Of a stretch of DNA of 64,000 nt, positions 56,457-64,000 are shown in pieces. The notes below the pieces were generated by a model. It saw only the letters and a list, made by a program, of their open reading frames with translations, did no database searches and was not told the origin of the DNA. The DNA is from Massilia agri (GTDB taxonomy: Bacteria > Pseudomonadota > Gammaproteobacteria > Burkholderiales > Burkholderiaceae_D). A program made the position numbers and the translations under genes. Within the stretch, counting starts at the first letter, position 1. Each line of letters begins with the position of its first letter. The DNA lies in assembly GCF_024753255.1 (NCBI RefSeq), contig NZ_JANUHA010000019.1:1-64000 (forward strand), given 5' to 3'.

Positions 56457-58346
56457 ATGGAACGACCACGCATTCCGCTGGACGAAGCGCAGCGCCTCGC
56501 GGCGCTGCATGCCACCAATCTCCTGGGCTCCGGCTCGGAAGAATCATTCGACCGCATCACCCGCACCGCCGCGCGTCTGCTCGACGTGCCCATCGCCCTG
56601 GTCTCCCTGATCGACCGCGACCGCCAATGGTTCAAGTCGCGCACCGGGATGGTCGCCTCCGAAACACCGCGCGACATCTCCTTTTGCGGGCACGCGATCC
56701 TGGCCGACGAGCCGCTGGTGGTGCCGGACGCGTCCCGCGACGCCCGCTTCGAGGACAATCCCCTGGTGACCGGCTCGCCCCACCTGCGCTTCTATGCGGG
56801 CGTGCAGCTGTACTCGATCGACCGCAAGAAGATCGGCACCCTGTGCGTGATCGACCGCCGCCCGCGCGAGATCGGCCCCGCCGAGCTGGACGCCCTGCGC
56901 GACCTGGCGCGCACGGTCGAGCAGCTGATCTACTCGCGCCAGCTGGCCATGGCGGCACAGTCGCTCAGCGAAGAGCTGCGCGCCGAGCGGGCCAGCCATG
57001 GCGCACACGGCGCAGCCGCCGGCACGGCGGGCCAGCTGGAGTGGCTGGTGGCGCACGACGTGCTGACCGGGCTGCCGAACCGCCAGGAGATGGTGCGCGC
57101 CATCCAGGCCAGCATCGCGCGCTGCCGCGAGCATGGGCGGCCGGCCCTGGTGGCATGCCTGAACATCGACCGCTTCAAGCGTTTCAACGAGCTGCTGGGC
57201 CACCGCGTGGCCGACGAGATCCTGGTGAACATCGCCAGGAGCGTCCAGGCCCTGCTGCGCGAGGGCGACCTGCTGGCGCGCTCGGGCAGCGACGAATTCC
57301 TGATCCTGCTGCATGCCAGGAGCGACCATCCGGAGCCGGAACGGGCCCTGGAGCGCATCATGGCGGTGGCCAATCGCGCCATCCCCGCGCCGGGCGGCGA
57401 GATCGCGCTCACCTTCAGCATCGGCACCGCGCTCATGCCGAAGGACGGCGACGACGCCGACGCCCTGCTCAACAACGCGGTGACGGCGATGCGCTACGCC
57501 AAGAAACAGGGGCGCGGGGAGATCCAGCCCTATTCCTCCACCCTGCGCACCGAGACCAGCCGCCGCCTGACCCTGGAGAGCCACCTGCGGCGGGCGCTGG
57601 CCCAGGACGAGCTGTTCGTCGAGTACCAGCCCAAGGTCGACCTGAGGAGCGGCGGCCTGGCCGGCTTCGAGGCGCTGGTGCGCTGGCGCCATCCCGAATT
57701 CGGCGTGATTCCTCCCGACGAGTTCATCCCCATCGCCGAGGAGACCGGCCTGATCGTCCCGATCAGCGACTGGGTGTTGGGCACGGCGGTCGCCCAGCTG
57801 GGCGAGTGGCGTGCGGCCAGCCTGGACGTGGCGCCGGTGGCCGTGAACCTGTCGGCGCGCCAGTTCCTGCAATCGGACGTGATCGCCTCCGTCACCACGC
57901 TGCTCGAGGCCTCGGGCGTGCCGCCGGAACTGCTGGAACTGGAGCTGACCGAAAGCGTGTCGATGGCCGACCCGGAGCGCAGCGTGGTCGTGATGCGCGG
58001 CCTGGGCGACCTCGGCGTGACCCTGAGCATCGACGACTTCGGCACCGGCTACTCGAGCTTCGGCTACCTCAAGCGCCTGCCGCTCGACAAGCTCAAGATC
58101 GACAAGTCCTTCGTGCAGGACATGGGCCACAGCGCCGAGTCGCTCGCCATCGTGCAGGCCATCGTGGCCATGGCCCACCGCCTCCAGCTATCCGTGATCG
58201 CGGAAGGCGGCGAGACCGCGGAACAGGTCGCGGCCCTGCGCAAGGCCGACTGCGACCAGCTGCAGGGCTACTACTACTCCAGGCCCTTGTCCGCCGCGGC
58301 CTGCACGGACTTCATCCTCGCCAGGGCTCAGGCGCCCGCCGCCTGA
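56457..58346 (+). CDS. GAF-GGDEF-EAL protein with degenerate cyclase site
   Basis: The 629-residue protein has a GAF domain (about 20-165; FKSRTGMVASETPRDISFCG), a GGDEF-type domain and an EAL domain. The cyclase motif reads G277-SDEF instead of GGDEF, which usually abolishes synthesis, yet the REGD inhibitory-site pattern is kept. The EAL residues look intact (FEALVRW, VNLSARQF, LELELTESV, DDFGTGYSSF, LKIDKSFV), apart from AEGGET where AEGVET is usual. It should be mainly a phosphodiesterase. ATG 56457 follows GGAAGG. Its end overlaps the convergent MFS gene by 19 bases. Confidence 0.9.
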   Translation: MERPRIPLDEAQRLAALHATNLLGSGSEESFDRITRTAARLLDVPIALVSLIDRDRQWFKSRTGMVASETPRDISFCGHAILADEPLVVPDASRDARFEDNPLVTGSPHLRFYAGVQLYSIDRKKIGTLCVIDRRPREIGPAELDALRDLARTVEQLIYSRQLAMAAQSLSEELRAERASHGAHGAAAGTAGQLEWLVAHDVLTGLPNRQEMVRAIQASIARCREHGRPALVACLNIDRFKRFNELLGHRVADEILVNIARSVQALLREGDLLARSGSDEFLILLHARSDHPEPERALERIMAVANRAIPAPGGEIALTFSIGTALMPKDGDDADALLNNAVTAMRYAKKQGRGEIQPYSSTLRTETSRRLTLESHLRRALAQDELFVEYQPKVDLRSGGLAGFEALVRWRHPEFGVIPPDEFIPIAEETGLIVPISDWVLGTAVAQLGEWRAASLDVAPVAVNLSARQFLQSDVIASVTTLLEASGVPPELLELELTESVSMADPERSVVVMRGLGDLGVTLSIDDFGTGYSSFGYLKRLPLDKLKIDKSFVQDMGHSAESLAIVQAIVAMAHRLQLSVIAEGGETAEQVAALRKADCDQLQGYYYSRPLSAAACTDFILARAQAPAA

Positions 58347-59611
58347 GGCGCCAGACCCGCGCCGCTACGCTCGACCTGGCGCCGGAACACGGTGAGCCCG
58401 ACCAGCATCAGGCCGATCGGCACCAGGGTCAGGTAGAAGGCGAGCTGGCCGTCGAAGCGGCCGAACACATAGCCCGTCACCATCGAGCCCGTGGTGCCGC
58501 CAAGGGCCGAGAAGATCACCAGGAGACCCGTCATCGGCGCATGCTGGTGGCGCGGCAGGGAGCTGAGCATCACCGAGTTGATGCCGGGGTAGATCGGCGC
58601 CATGAACAGGCCGATCAGCGGGAAGACGAAGGCCGCGAGCGGCGCGCTGCTCCATCCCACGTTCGGGTCGTGGGCGATGCCGTGGCTGAGCGGGAGCGCC
58701 ATCAGGATGGTCGCGCCCATGCCGAGCACGCAGGCGATCATGACCGGGAACCAGTTCAGGCGCCGCATGATCACCCCGGCCGACAGGCGGCCGACCGCCA
58801 GGCAGAAGGCGTAGATGCTGGTGACCTGCACGCTCATCGCGGCCGGCAGCTTCAGGATTTCGTTGTTGAAGGTCGGCAGCCAGGTGCCGACGCTCTGCTC
58901 GACCAGCACGTAGAGGAAGGCGGTCAGCACGAACACGCAGACCAGCGGGCGCAGGAAGAGGCGCAGCATCTCGAAGAAGTCCTGCACCGGGCCCTGGCTG
59001 GCCACGGGGGCCGCGCCGCTTTCGTCGAAGCGGGTCGACAGGACCAGCAGGAAGGTCAGCGCGCACATGGCGGACAGCAGCCAGTACACGTTCAGCCAGC
59101 TGGTGGACGCGGGGCTGGCGGAATCGATAAAGGCGCCGAAGATCCAGTAGGCGCTCAGCACCCCGACCATGAAGAAGCCTTCCAGCAGGTTCATGTAGCC
59201 GGCGTGCTGCTTGCGGTCGTCCGCGACCAGGCCCACGGTCGAATACACCGACACCTTCACCAGCGCGAAGGACACGCCCACGCACAGGAAGAGCAGCTTG
59301 GCGGTGGCGAAGCCCGGCAGCAGCGGCATGGCCAGCGTGGCGACGGCGACGATGCCGAGCGCCACCAGCATGGCGCGCTTGTAGCCGATGCGCGGCATGC
59401 TCGACGCGAGCAGGAAGGACACGATGGCGATCGGCAGGTCCTTGAAGCCTTCGAGCAGGCTGGCCGAGGACTTGTCGACGCCGTAGTTGTTGATGACCTG
59501 CATGATCACCGTCCCGACGCTGTTGAGCAGGATGGCGAACATGAAGTAGATGAGGAAGAGCGCCAGCAAGATGCGGCGCTTGCCGGAAGCCTGGCTGCCT
59601 GGATTAGTCAC
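58328..59611 (-). CDS. MFS transporter, probably sugar (GH65 operon)
   Basis: This 427-residue inner-membrane protein has twelve predicted TM helices in two halves around a central cytoplasmic loop (about 205-220). Its length and helix pattern resemble the FucP/FHS-like sugar transporter groups. It is the last gene of the lacI-GH65-pgmB-MFS set, which suggests that it brings in or shuttles the disaccharide or glucose. It is 54 bases after pgmB. Confidence 0.85.
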   Translation of the reverse strand: MTNPGSQASGKRRILLALFLIYFMFAILLNSVGTVIMQVINNYGVDKSSASLLEGFKDLPIAIVSFLLASSMPRIGYKRAMLVALGIVAVATLAMPLLPGFATAKLLFLCVGVSFALVKVSVYSTVGLVADDRKQHAGYMNLLEGFFMVGVLSAYWIFGAFIDSASPASTSWLNVYWLLSAMCALTFLLVLSTRFDESGAAPVASQGPVQDFFEMLRLFLRPLVCVFVLTAFLYVLVEQSVGTWLPTFNNEILKLPAAMSVQVTSIYAFCLAVGRLSAGVIMRRLNWFPVMIACVLGMGATILMALPLSHGIAHDPNVGWSSAPLAAFVFPLIGLFMAPIYPGINSVMLSSLPRHQHAPMTGLLVIFSALGGTTGSMVTGYVFGRFDGQLAFYLTLVPIGLMLVGLTVFRRQVERSGAGLAPQAAGA

Positions 59612-59665
59612 GCTGTCTCCTGTATTGGTGTATTTGTGCGTGTATTTAGTAACTAGAGTAACGCG

Positions 59666-60304
59666 TCAATAATCCCCGAGCCTGAATTCGCGCATCGAGG
59701 GAATCACGTAATCCGCGCGCCTCAGGACCTCCGGGCTGCCGACACCCACCGCCACCATCCCGGCGTCCTTGATGGAAGCCACACCGGCCACCGCGTCCTC
59801 GACACCGAGGCAGTCCCGCGGCGCCAGGCCAAGCTGGGCGGCCGCGGTGAGGAAGATCTCCGGATGCGGCTTGCTGTTGGCGATGCGCGCGGCGTCGACC
59901 ACGGTGTCGAAGCGCTCGCGGATGCCGAGGCGGTCGAGCACCGTGAAGGCGTTCTTGCTGACCGATGCGAGACCGGTCTTCAGGCCCGCCGCCCGCACCG
60001 CCTCGAGCGCCTCGAGGGCGCCGGGCAGCAGGTCCTGCGGCGTCATGGTGGCGATCAGCTCCTGGTAGTGGCGGTTCTTGGCATCGGCCAGCGCCAGCTT
60101 TTCCTCCTGCGTGTAGCTGCGGCTGCCGCGCGCCAGGATCAGTGCGAGGGATCCCATGCGGTCGACGCCCTTGAGCTCCTCGTTGAAGGCTTCGTCGAAA
60201 GGGATGCCCTGCGACTCGGCCAGGCGCTTCCAGGCCAGGTAGTGGTAGTGGGCGGTGTCGGTGATGACACCGTCGAGGTCGAAGATCACAGCCTGGTACT
60301 TCAT
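59666..60304 (-). CDS. pgmB: Beta-phosphoglucomutase
   Basis: This 212-residue HAD-superfamily mutase has the nucleophile and acid/base pair FDLDG (Asp9, Asp11), the cap-domain sequence HYHYLAWKRLAE typical of beta-phosphoglucomutases, the Lys motif NSKPHPEIFL and the metal site LGVEDAVAGV. It converts beta-glucose 1-phosphate, made by the neighbouring GH65 enzyme, to glucose 6-phosphate. Its start overlaps the GH65 stop by four bases. Confidence 0.95.
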   Translation of the reverse strand: MKYQAVIFDLDGVITDTAHYHYLAWKRLAESQGIPFDEAFNEELKGVDRMGSLALILARGSRSYTQEEKLALADAKNRHYQELIATMTPQDLLPGALEALEAVRAAGLKTGLASVSKNAFTVLDRLGIRERFDTVVDAARIANSKPHPEIFLTAAAQLGLAPRDCLGVEDAVAGVASIKDAGMVAVGVGSPEVLRRADYVIPSMREFRLGDY

Positions 60305-62634
60305 TGCGTCGCTCCCGGGTTGGCAGCCTGCCTGATCGGCGCGGCCTGCGTCAGTTCAATGGTCTCGCCGTGGTGAAGGAAGGCGATCCGCTCGCCTTCC
60401 ACCAGGCGGTAGCGCGTGCCGCCGGCTTCGGCCGTCACTTCGAGCAGGGCGCCGTGCACGTGCACGCGAAAGGCGTAGCGGCTCCACTTGGCCGGGATGG
60501 TCGGGGCGAAGCGCAGGCCGCTGCCGTTCAGGCGCATGCCGGCGAAACCGTAGGCCACGCCCAGCCAGGTGCCGGCCATGGCGGCGGTGTGCACGCCGTA
60601 CTCGGTATTCGCGTGGGTGTTGTCCAGGTCCAGGCGCGCGGTCTCCATGAAGTAGGCATAGGCCTTGTCGGCATAGCCCACTTCGGCCGCGACGATGCTG
60701 AAGATGCAGGACGAGAGCGAGGAGTCGTGGGTGGTCACCTTCTCGTAGAAATCGAAGTCGCGGCGCTTGTCCGCCAGTTCGAATTCGTCGGACAGCAGCA
60801 GCAGGGCCAGCACCACGTCGGCCTGCTTGCACACCTGGTGGCGGTAGATCACCAGGGGATGGTAGTGCAGCAGCAGCGGGTACTTGTCGGCCGGGGTAGC
60901 CGCGAAGTCCCAGGGCTTCTTGGACAGGAAGCTGTCGTCCTGGGCGTGGATGCCCAGTTCCGCGTCGTAGGGCAGGTGCATGGCCGCGCAGGCCGCACGC
61001 CAGGCGGCGATCTCGCCCTCCTCCAGGCCAATGGCCCCCGCCAGGCGCCGCCATTCGTCCGGGCGCTCGGCCCGCAGGCGGTCGGCGATCTCGCAGGCGA
61101 AGGCCATGTGCATGCGCGCCATGGCGTTCGTGTAGTAGTTGTTGTTGACCACCGCCGTGTATTCGTCCGGCCCGGTCACGGCATTGATGCAGAAACGCCC
61201 TTCCCGGTCGTAGCTGCCGATGCCGGTCCAGATGCGCGCGGTCTCCAGCACGATCTCGGCGCCGTACTGGGCGATGAAGTCGAAGTCCCCGGTCGCCAGC
61301 AGGTAGAGGCGGATCGAATAGGCGACGTCGGCGTTGATGTGGTACTGGGCGGTGCCGGCCGGGTAATAGGCCGAGCATTCTTCACCCGCGATGGTGCGCC
61401 AGGGGTAGAGCGCGCCGCGCTCGTGCGACATCTGGCGCGCCCGCTGGCGCGCCTTCGGCAGGCCGCCGTAACGGTATTGCAGCAGTGCGCGCGCGATCTC
61501 GGGTTTCGAGAACAGGAAGAAGGGGAAGACGTAGATTTCCGTGTCCCAGAAATAGTGGCCTTCATAGCCTTCGCCGGTGACGCCCTTGGCCGCGATATTC
61601 GTGCGCCCGTCGCGCCCCACCGACTGCAGCAGGTGGAACTGGTTGAAGCGCACGCCCTGCTGCAGGGCGTCGTCCCCCGCGATCTCGACGTCGGCCTTGG
61701 CCCAGAAGTCGCCCAGGTAGGCCGATTGGGCCGCCGCCAGCGCTGTGAAACCATCCGCCAGGCCGGCTTTCATCTCGGCGCGCGCCTGCGCCGCAACCTG
61801 TTCGGCGGCGACGTCGCGCGAGCTGACGTAGGCGATGTACTTGTGCAGGGTGAGCGCTTCGCCTGCACGCAGGGGCGCTTCGAAGGCCATGCCCGCATCG
61901 AGACGCGATGCGAGGATGCCGTCGACGCCGGAGGCGGCGCACGCGATCCCGCTCGCGAGCAGGAAGCCGCTGTTGCGGGTGCGTTGGCTCAAGACCAGGC
62001 CGTGTTCAAAGGCTTCAAGCCCGACCGGCAGCAGCGAGGGGCCGCTGATCGCCGAGCCCACGCGCGGGTCGTCGCCGGCCTGGATATTGCTGACCTCCCC
62101 GTCGAGCAGGGCCTCGAGGCGCACAATCCCATCGAAGTTCAGCGCCGTCACCCGGTATTCGATGGCGGCCAGGTGCTTGCGTCCGAAGCACACGAGGCGG
62201 CGGCTGTCGATGCGCAGGCGCTTGCCCTCGTCCAGTTCCCACTCGACCCGGCGCTCCAGCACCCCCGCGCGAAAGTCCAGGCTGCGCTCGTAGGACACGA
62301 TGCGCCCGCTGCCGCTGTTCACGCGCCGGCCATCGACGAAGAGGGCGATCTTCTTCGCGTTCGGCACGTTCAGCATGAATTCGTTGGTGCGCGCCAGGCC
62401 GTAGGCGTTCTCGGGATAGTGGATCGTCTCGGTATCGTGGAAGCCGTTCAGGTAAGTGCCTTCCAGGGTGCTGCCCGGCTGGCCCGGCATGTCCTCGTGG
62501 GTGCCGCGCATGCCGATGTAGCCGTTGCCAAGGGAGAACAGGGTCTCGTGCAGGAAGCTGCGGGCCGGATCGAGACCGCGCTCGTGGATACGCCAGGGAT
62601 CGGTCGGCAAGGCCATGTTATCGATGTCATTCAT
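60301..62634 (-). CDS. GH65 family disaccharide phosphorylase
   Basis: This 777-residue enzyme has an N-terminal beta-sandwich, an (alpha/alpha)6 catalytic barrel and a C-terminal beta domain. Motifs include YFWDTEIYVFPFFLF, YPAGTAQYHINADVAY and the catalytic acid Glu in GPDEYTAVVNNNYYTN, then KQADVVLALLLLSDEF. Phosphorylases of the family cleave maltose, trehalose, nigerose or kojibiose with phosphate to yield beta-glucose 1-phosphate and glucose; coupling to pgmB supports this over hydrolysis. Which disaccharide is used cannot be read. It lies 63 bases after the LacI gene. Confidence 0.93.
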   Translation of the reverse strand: MNDIDNMALPTDPWRIHERGLDPARSFLHETLFSLGNGYIGMRGTHEDMPGQPGSTLEGTYLNGFHDTETIHYPENAYGLARTNEFMLNVPNAKKIALFVDGRRVNSGSGRIVSYERSLDFRAGVLERRVEWELDEGKRLRIDSRRLVCFGRKHLAAIEYRVTALNFDGIVRLEALLDGEVSNIQAGDDPRVGSAISGPSLLPVGLEAFEHGLVLSQRTRNSGFLLASGIACAASGVDGILASRLDAGMAFEAPLRAGEALTLHKYIAYVSSRDVAAEQVAAQARAEMKAGLADGFTALAAAQSAYLGDFWAKADVEIAGDDALQQGVRFNQFHLLQSVGRDGRTNIAAKGVTGEGYEGHYFWDTEIYVFPFFLFSKPEIARALLQYRYGGLPKARQRARQMSHERGALYPWRTIAGEECSAYYPAGTAQYHINADVAYSIRLYLLATGDFDFIAQYGAEIVLETARIWTGIGSYDREGRFCINAVTGPDEYTAVVNNNYYTNAMARMHMAFACEIADRLRAERPDEWRRLAGAIGLEEGEIAAWRAACAAMHLPYDAELGIHAQDDSFLSKKPWDFAATPADKYPLLLHYHPLVIYRHQVCKQADVVLALLLLSDEFELADKRRDFDFYEKVTTHDSSLSSCIFSIVAAEVGYADKAYAYFMETARLDLDNTHANTEYGVHTAAMAGTWLGVAYGFAGMRLNGSGLRFAPTIPAKWSRYAFRVHVHGALLEVTAEAGGTRYRLVEGERIAFLHHGETIELTQAAPIRQAANPGATQ

Positions 62635-62697
62635 GCGTTCGGTTTCCTCGTCATGGCCGCCCTGCTTCGAGCGCGGCCGGCTCCGGTTGGGGGGTTG

Positions 62698-63708
62698 TCA
62701 GGTATGCCGGACGATCAGCGTCGTCGGCAGCATTTCGGATTGCACGGACTGGCCTTCGAGCATGGCCAGCATTTTCTTCGCCAGCAGCACTCCGCCGTCG
62801 CGCAGGTACTGGTGCACGCTCGTGAGCGGGGGCACGAAGCTTGCGGCGCCCGGCGTGTCGTCGTAGCCGATGACGGAGATGTCGTCCGGCACCCGCAGGC
62901 TTGCCTCGGTGAGTGCGCGGATCGCGCCCATGGCCAGCAGGTCGCTGGCGGCGAACAGGCCGTCGCAGGCCAGGCCAGGCTTCTTCTTCAGGAGCGTCGA
63001 GACGCATTCGAAGCCAGCTTCGAAGGTAAACGCCTTGGGACGGAGGATGTGCACGGTGGCGCGACCCGACAAGGCCTCGATGAAACCGGCGCAGCGCTCC
63101 TGCACCTCGGCGTGGTCGACGTCGCCCAGGAAGATCAGCTTGCGCCGGCCCTGCTCCAGGAAGCGTTCGGCCGCGCTGGCGCCGCCCTTGCGGTTGTGGC
63201 TGCCGACCACGACGTAGTCGGCCCCATCCTCGGGCGCCCCCCACACGACCAGCGGCAGATTGGTCTGTTGCAGCGCCTTCACCGCTTCGCCATGCGAGCC
63301 CTGGCCCAGCAGGATCAGGCCATCGGCCCCCTGCACCGGCGCCGTGTCAAGCAGTTGCTTGGAGGTCAGCACCACGCTGTAGCCCGAGGTCGTGAGTTCC
63401 TGGGTGATGCCGCCCAGCAGTTCCAGCGGATAGGGATCGGACATGGGCCGGCCCTTCACCGGGGTCATCTCGACCACCACCGCCACCGAGTAGGAACGGC
63501 GCATGCGCAGGTTGCGGGCGCTGATGTTGAAGCGGTAGCCCTGCTCGCTGGCGAGCTGGCGGATCTTCTCGCGGGTCTTCTCGGTCACGAGCGGACTGTC
63601 GCGCAGCGCGCGCGAGACCGTGATGGTGGACACGCCGGCGAGTTTCGCCAGGTCTTCCATCGTCGGTCCCGGATCGCCGGGCGCCTTGCCGTGCTTCGCT
63701 TGTGCCAT
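62698..63708 (-). CDS. LacI family regulator of the GH65 operon
   Basis: This 336-residue regulator has an N-terminal helix-turn-helix (TMEDLAKLAGVSTITVSRAL) and a sugar-binding effector domain ending in VIGYDDTPGAASFVPPLTSV. ATG 63708 gives a short leader before the DNA-binding domain, as in relatives. It is first in the lacI-GH65-pgmB-MFS set and divergent from a gene at 63946. Two operator-like sequences in the gap suggest that it controls both directions. Confidence 0.92.
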   Translation of the reverse strand: MAQAKHGKAPGDPGPTMEDLAKLAGVSTITVSRALRDSPLVTEKTREKIRQLASEQGYRFNISARNLRMRRSYSVAVVVEMTPVKGRPMSDPYPLELLGGITQELTTSGYSVVLTSKQLLDTAPVQGADGLILLGQGSHGEAVKALQQTNLPLVVWGAPEDGADYVVVGSHNRKGGASAAERFLEQGRRKLIFLGDVDHAEVQERCAGFIEALSGRATVHILRPKAFTFEAGFECVSTLLKKKPGLACDGLFAASDLLAMGAIRALTEASLRVPDDISVIGYDDTPGAASFVPPLTSVHQYLRDGGVLLAKKMLAMLEGQSVQSEMLPTTLIVRHT

Positions 63709-63762
63709 GAATACCGCGTCGTAAAAGTGTTGCGTGAATGAGACTGCTTCTGAACAGTAAGC

Positions 63763-63790
63763 ATTATGACAGGTTTTTCCGCGCTGTCGA
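63763..63790 (-). promoter_or_regulatory. Putative promoter of lacI-GH65-pgmB-MFS
   Basis: On the minus strand, TCGACA (63790-63785), a 16-bp spacer and CATAAT (63768-63763) lie about 55 bases before the lacI start. Confidence 0.5.
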
Positions 63791-63797
63791 GACCAAA

Positions 63798-63811
63798 TGA
63801 CATCGATAACA
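63798..63811. promoter_or_regulatory. LacI-type operator, copy 1
   Basis: TGACATCGATAACA, a partly symmetric 14-mer centred on ATCGAT with TG...CA ends, as in many LacI-family operators. It lies just upstream of the lacI -35 box. Confidence 0.65.
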
Positions 63812-63817
63812 ATTCCG

Positions 63818-63846
63818 TTGACATCGATAACATTCGATGATTCAAT
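63818..63846 (+). promoter_or_regulatory. Putative promoter of the gene at 63946
   Basis: A consensus TTGACA (63818-63823), a 17-bp spacer and TTCAAT (63841-63846). The -35 overlaps the second LacI-type operator. Confidence 0.55.
63819..63832. promoter_or_regulatory. LacI-type operator, copy 2
   Basis: Identical TGACATCGATAACA, 21 bp (two helical turns) from copy 1, overlapping the TTGACA -35 box of the plus-strand promoter. Confidence 0.65.
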
Positions 63847-63945
63847 GGCCACACTTTCCTTGTTGAGCATTTACATCGACAGGGTTCGTGCGGGGAGGAG
63901 ACGCCCCGCCAGTAGCCGCATTCCACAACAACAGAGAGCCTACTC

Positions 63946-64000
63946 ATGAACCAGTCCGCACCATCGCGCAGCGCCTCGCCGCAACTATCCGCCATCGCCC
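63946..64000 (+). CDS. Start of a gene cut by the window edge
   Basis: Only 18 codons are visible (MNQSAPSRSASPQLSAIA). The ATG follows an AGAGAG-containing sequence and the promoter/operator region shared with the GH65 operon. It is likely a member of the same disaccharide regulon, such as a transporter or glycosidase, but the product cannot be named from so little sequence. Confidence 0.5.
   Translation, partial: MNQSAPSRSASPQLSAIA

Noticed and set aside
56372-59656. A 3.3-kb plus-strand open frame across the GAF-GGDEF-EAL and MFS genes
   Set aside because: It is out of frame with the first gene and antisense to the second; the product is composition-biased.
60304-63741. A 3.4-kb open frame on the plus strand across the GH65 and lacI genes
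   Set aside because: It is antisense to two clear genes and reads as Arg/Ala/His/Gln-rich sequence with no domain; such long frames are common opposite high-GC codons.

Overview
The window looks like chromosomal DNA of a high-GC betaproteobacterium, most likely Oxalobacteraceae (Massilia/Telluria-like). This is inferred from codon usage, the many TonB-dependent receptors, GH43 and GH65 glycan loci, MocR, LysR and LacI regulators, and the dense c-di-GMP and hybrid-kinase signalling. No tRNA, rRNA, CRISPR array or phage module was seen.

Layout. 0.2-9 kb: a secreted CocE-type hydrolase, a CSS-motif EAL phosphodiesterase, then a complete four-gene branched-chain 2-oxoacid dehydrogenase operon (E1alpha, E1beta, E2, E3) ending at a hairpin terminator. 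An IS1595-family element (9010-10085) has landed in the T-tract of that terminator. 10.2-12 kb: three tandem small outer-membrane beta-barrel genes. 12-16.6 kb: a TetR regulator divergent from a translationally coupled operon (flavin monooxygenase, SDR, alpha/beta hydrolase, GNAT), with a palindromic operator between them. 16.6-28 kb: a Gly-rich disordered protein, a large PAS hybrid kinase, a KefF/KefC-like pair, a PAS-GGDEF-EAL protein, a GlxA-type regulator and a serine hydrolase.

28-43.7 kb is a glycan-use region. It holds a D-2-hydroxyacid dehydrogenase, a cytoplasmic GH43, a TIGR01782-like TonB receptor, a complete CUT1 ABC importer with an embedded LacI regulator, an EamA transporter, a secreted GH43 with a C-terminal beta-sandwich domain, and a second TonB receptor. 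43.7-48.2 kb encodes a 7TM-DISM hybrid kinase with two receivers and an HPt domain, coupled to a REC-GGDEF response regulator, so it is probably one phosphorelay that controls c-di-GMP synthesis.

48-56.3 kb: MocR regulator, a small two-TM protein, a peculiar duplicated block (49953-50650) carrying two 97-bp inverted-repeat elements, a Pro/Ala-rich single-TM protein, DedA, LysR, a methyltransferase, OsmC, pirin and ankyrin genes. 56.4-64 kb: a GAF-GGDEF-EAL protein with a degenerate cyclase site, then a disaccharide phosphorolysis operon (lacI, GH65, pgmB, MFS). A divergent gene is cut by the window edge. Two LacI-type operators spaced 21 bp apart lie in the shared promoter region.

The most unusual features are the duplicated 3'-end block with REP-like inverted repeats, the monooxygenase whose Baeyer-Villiger fingerprint has Gln in place of His, and the insertion sequence within a terminator.
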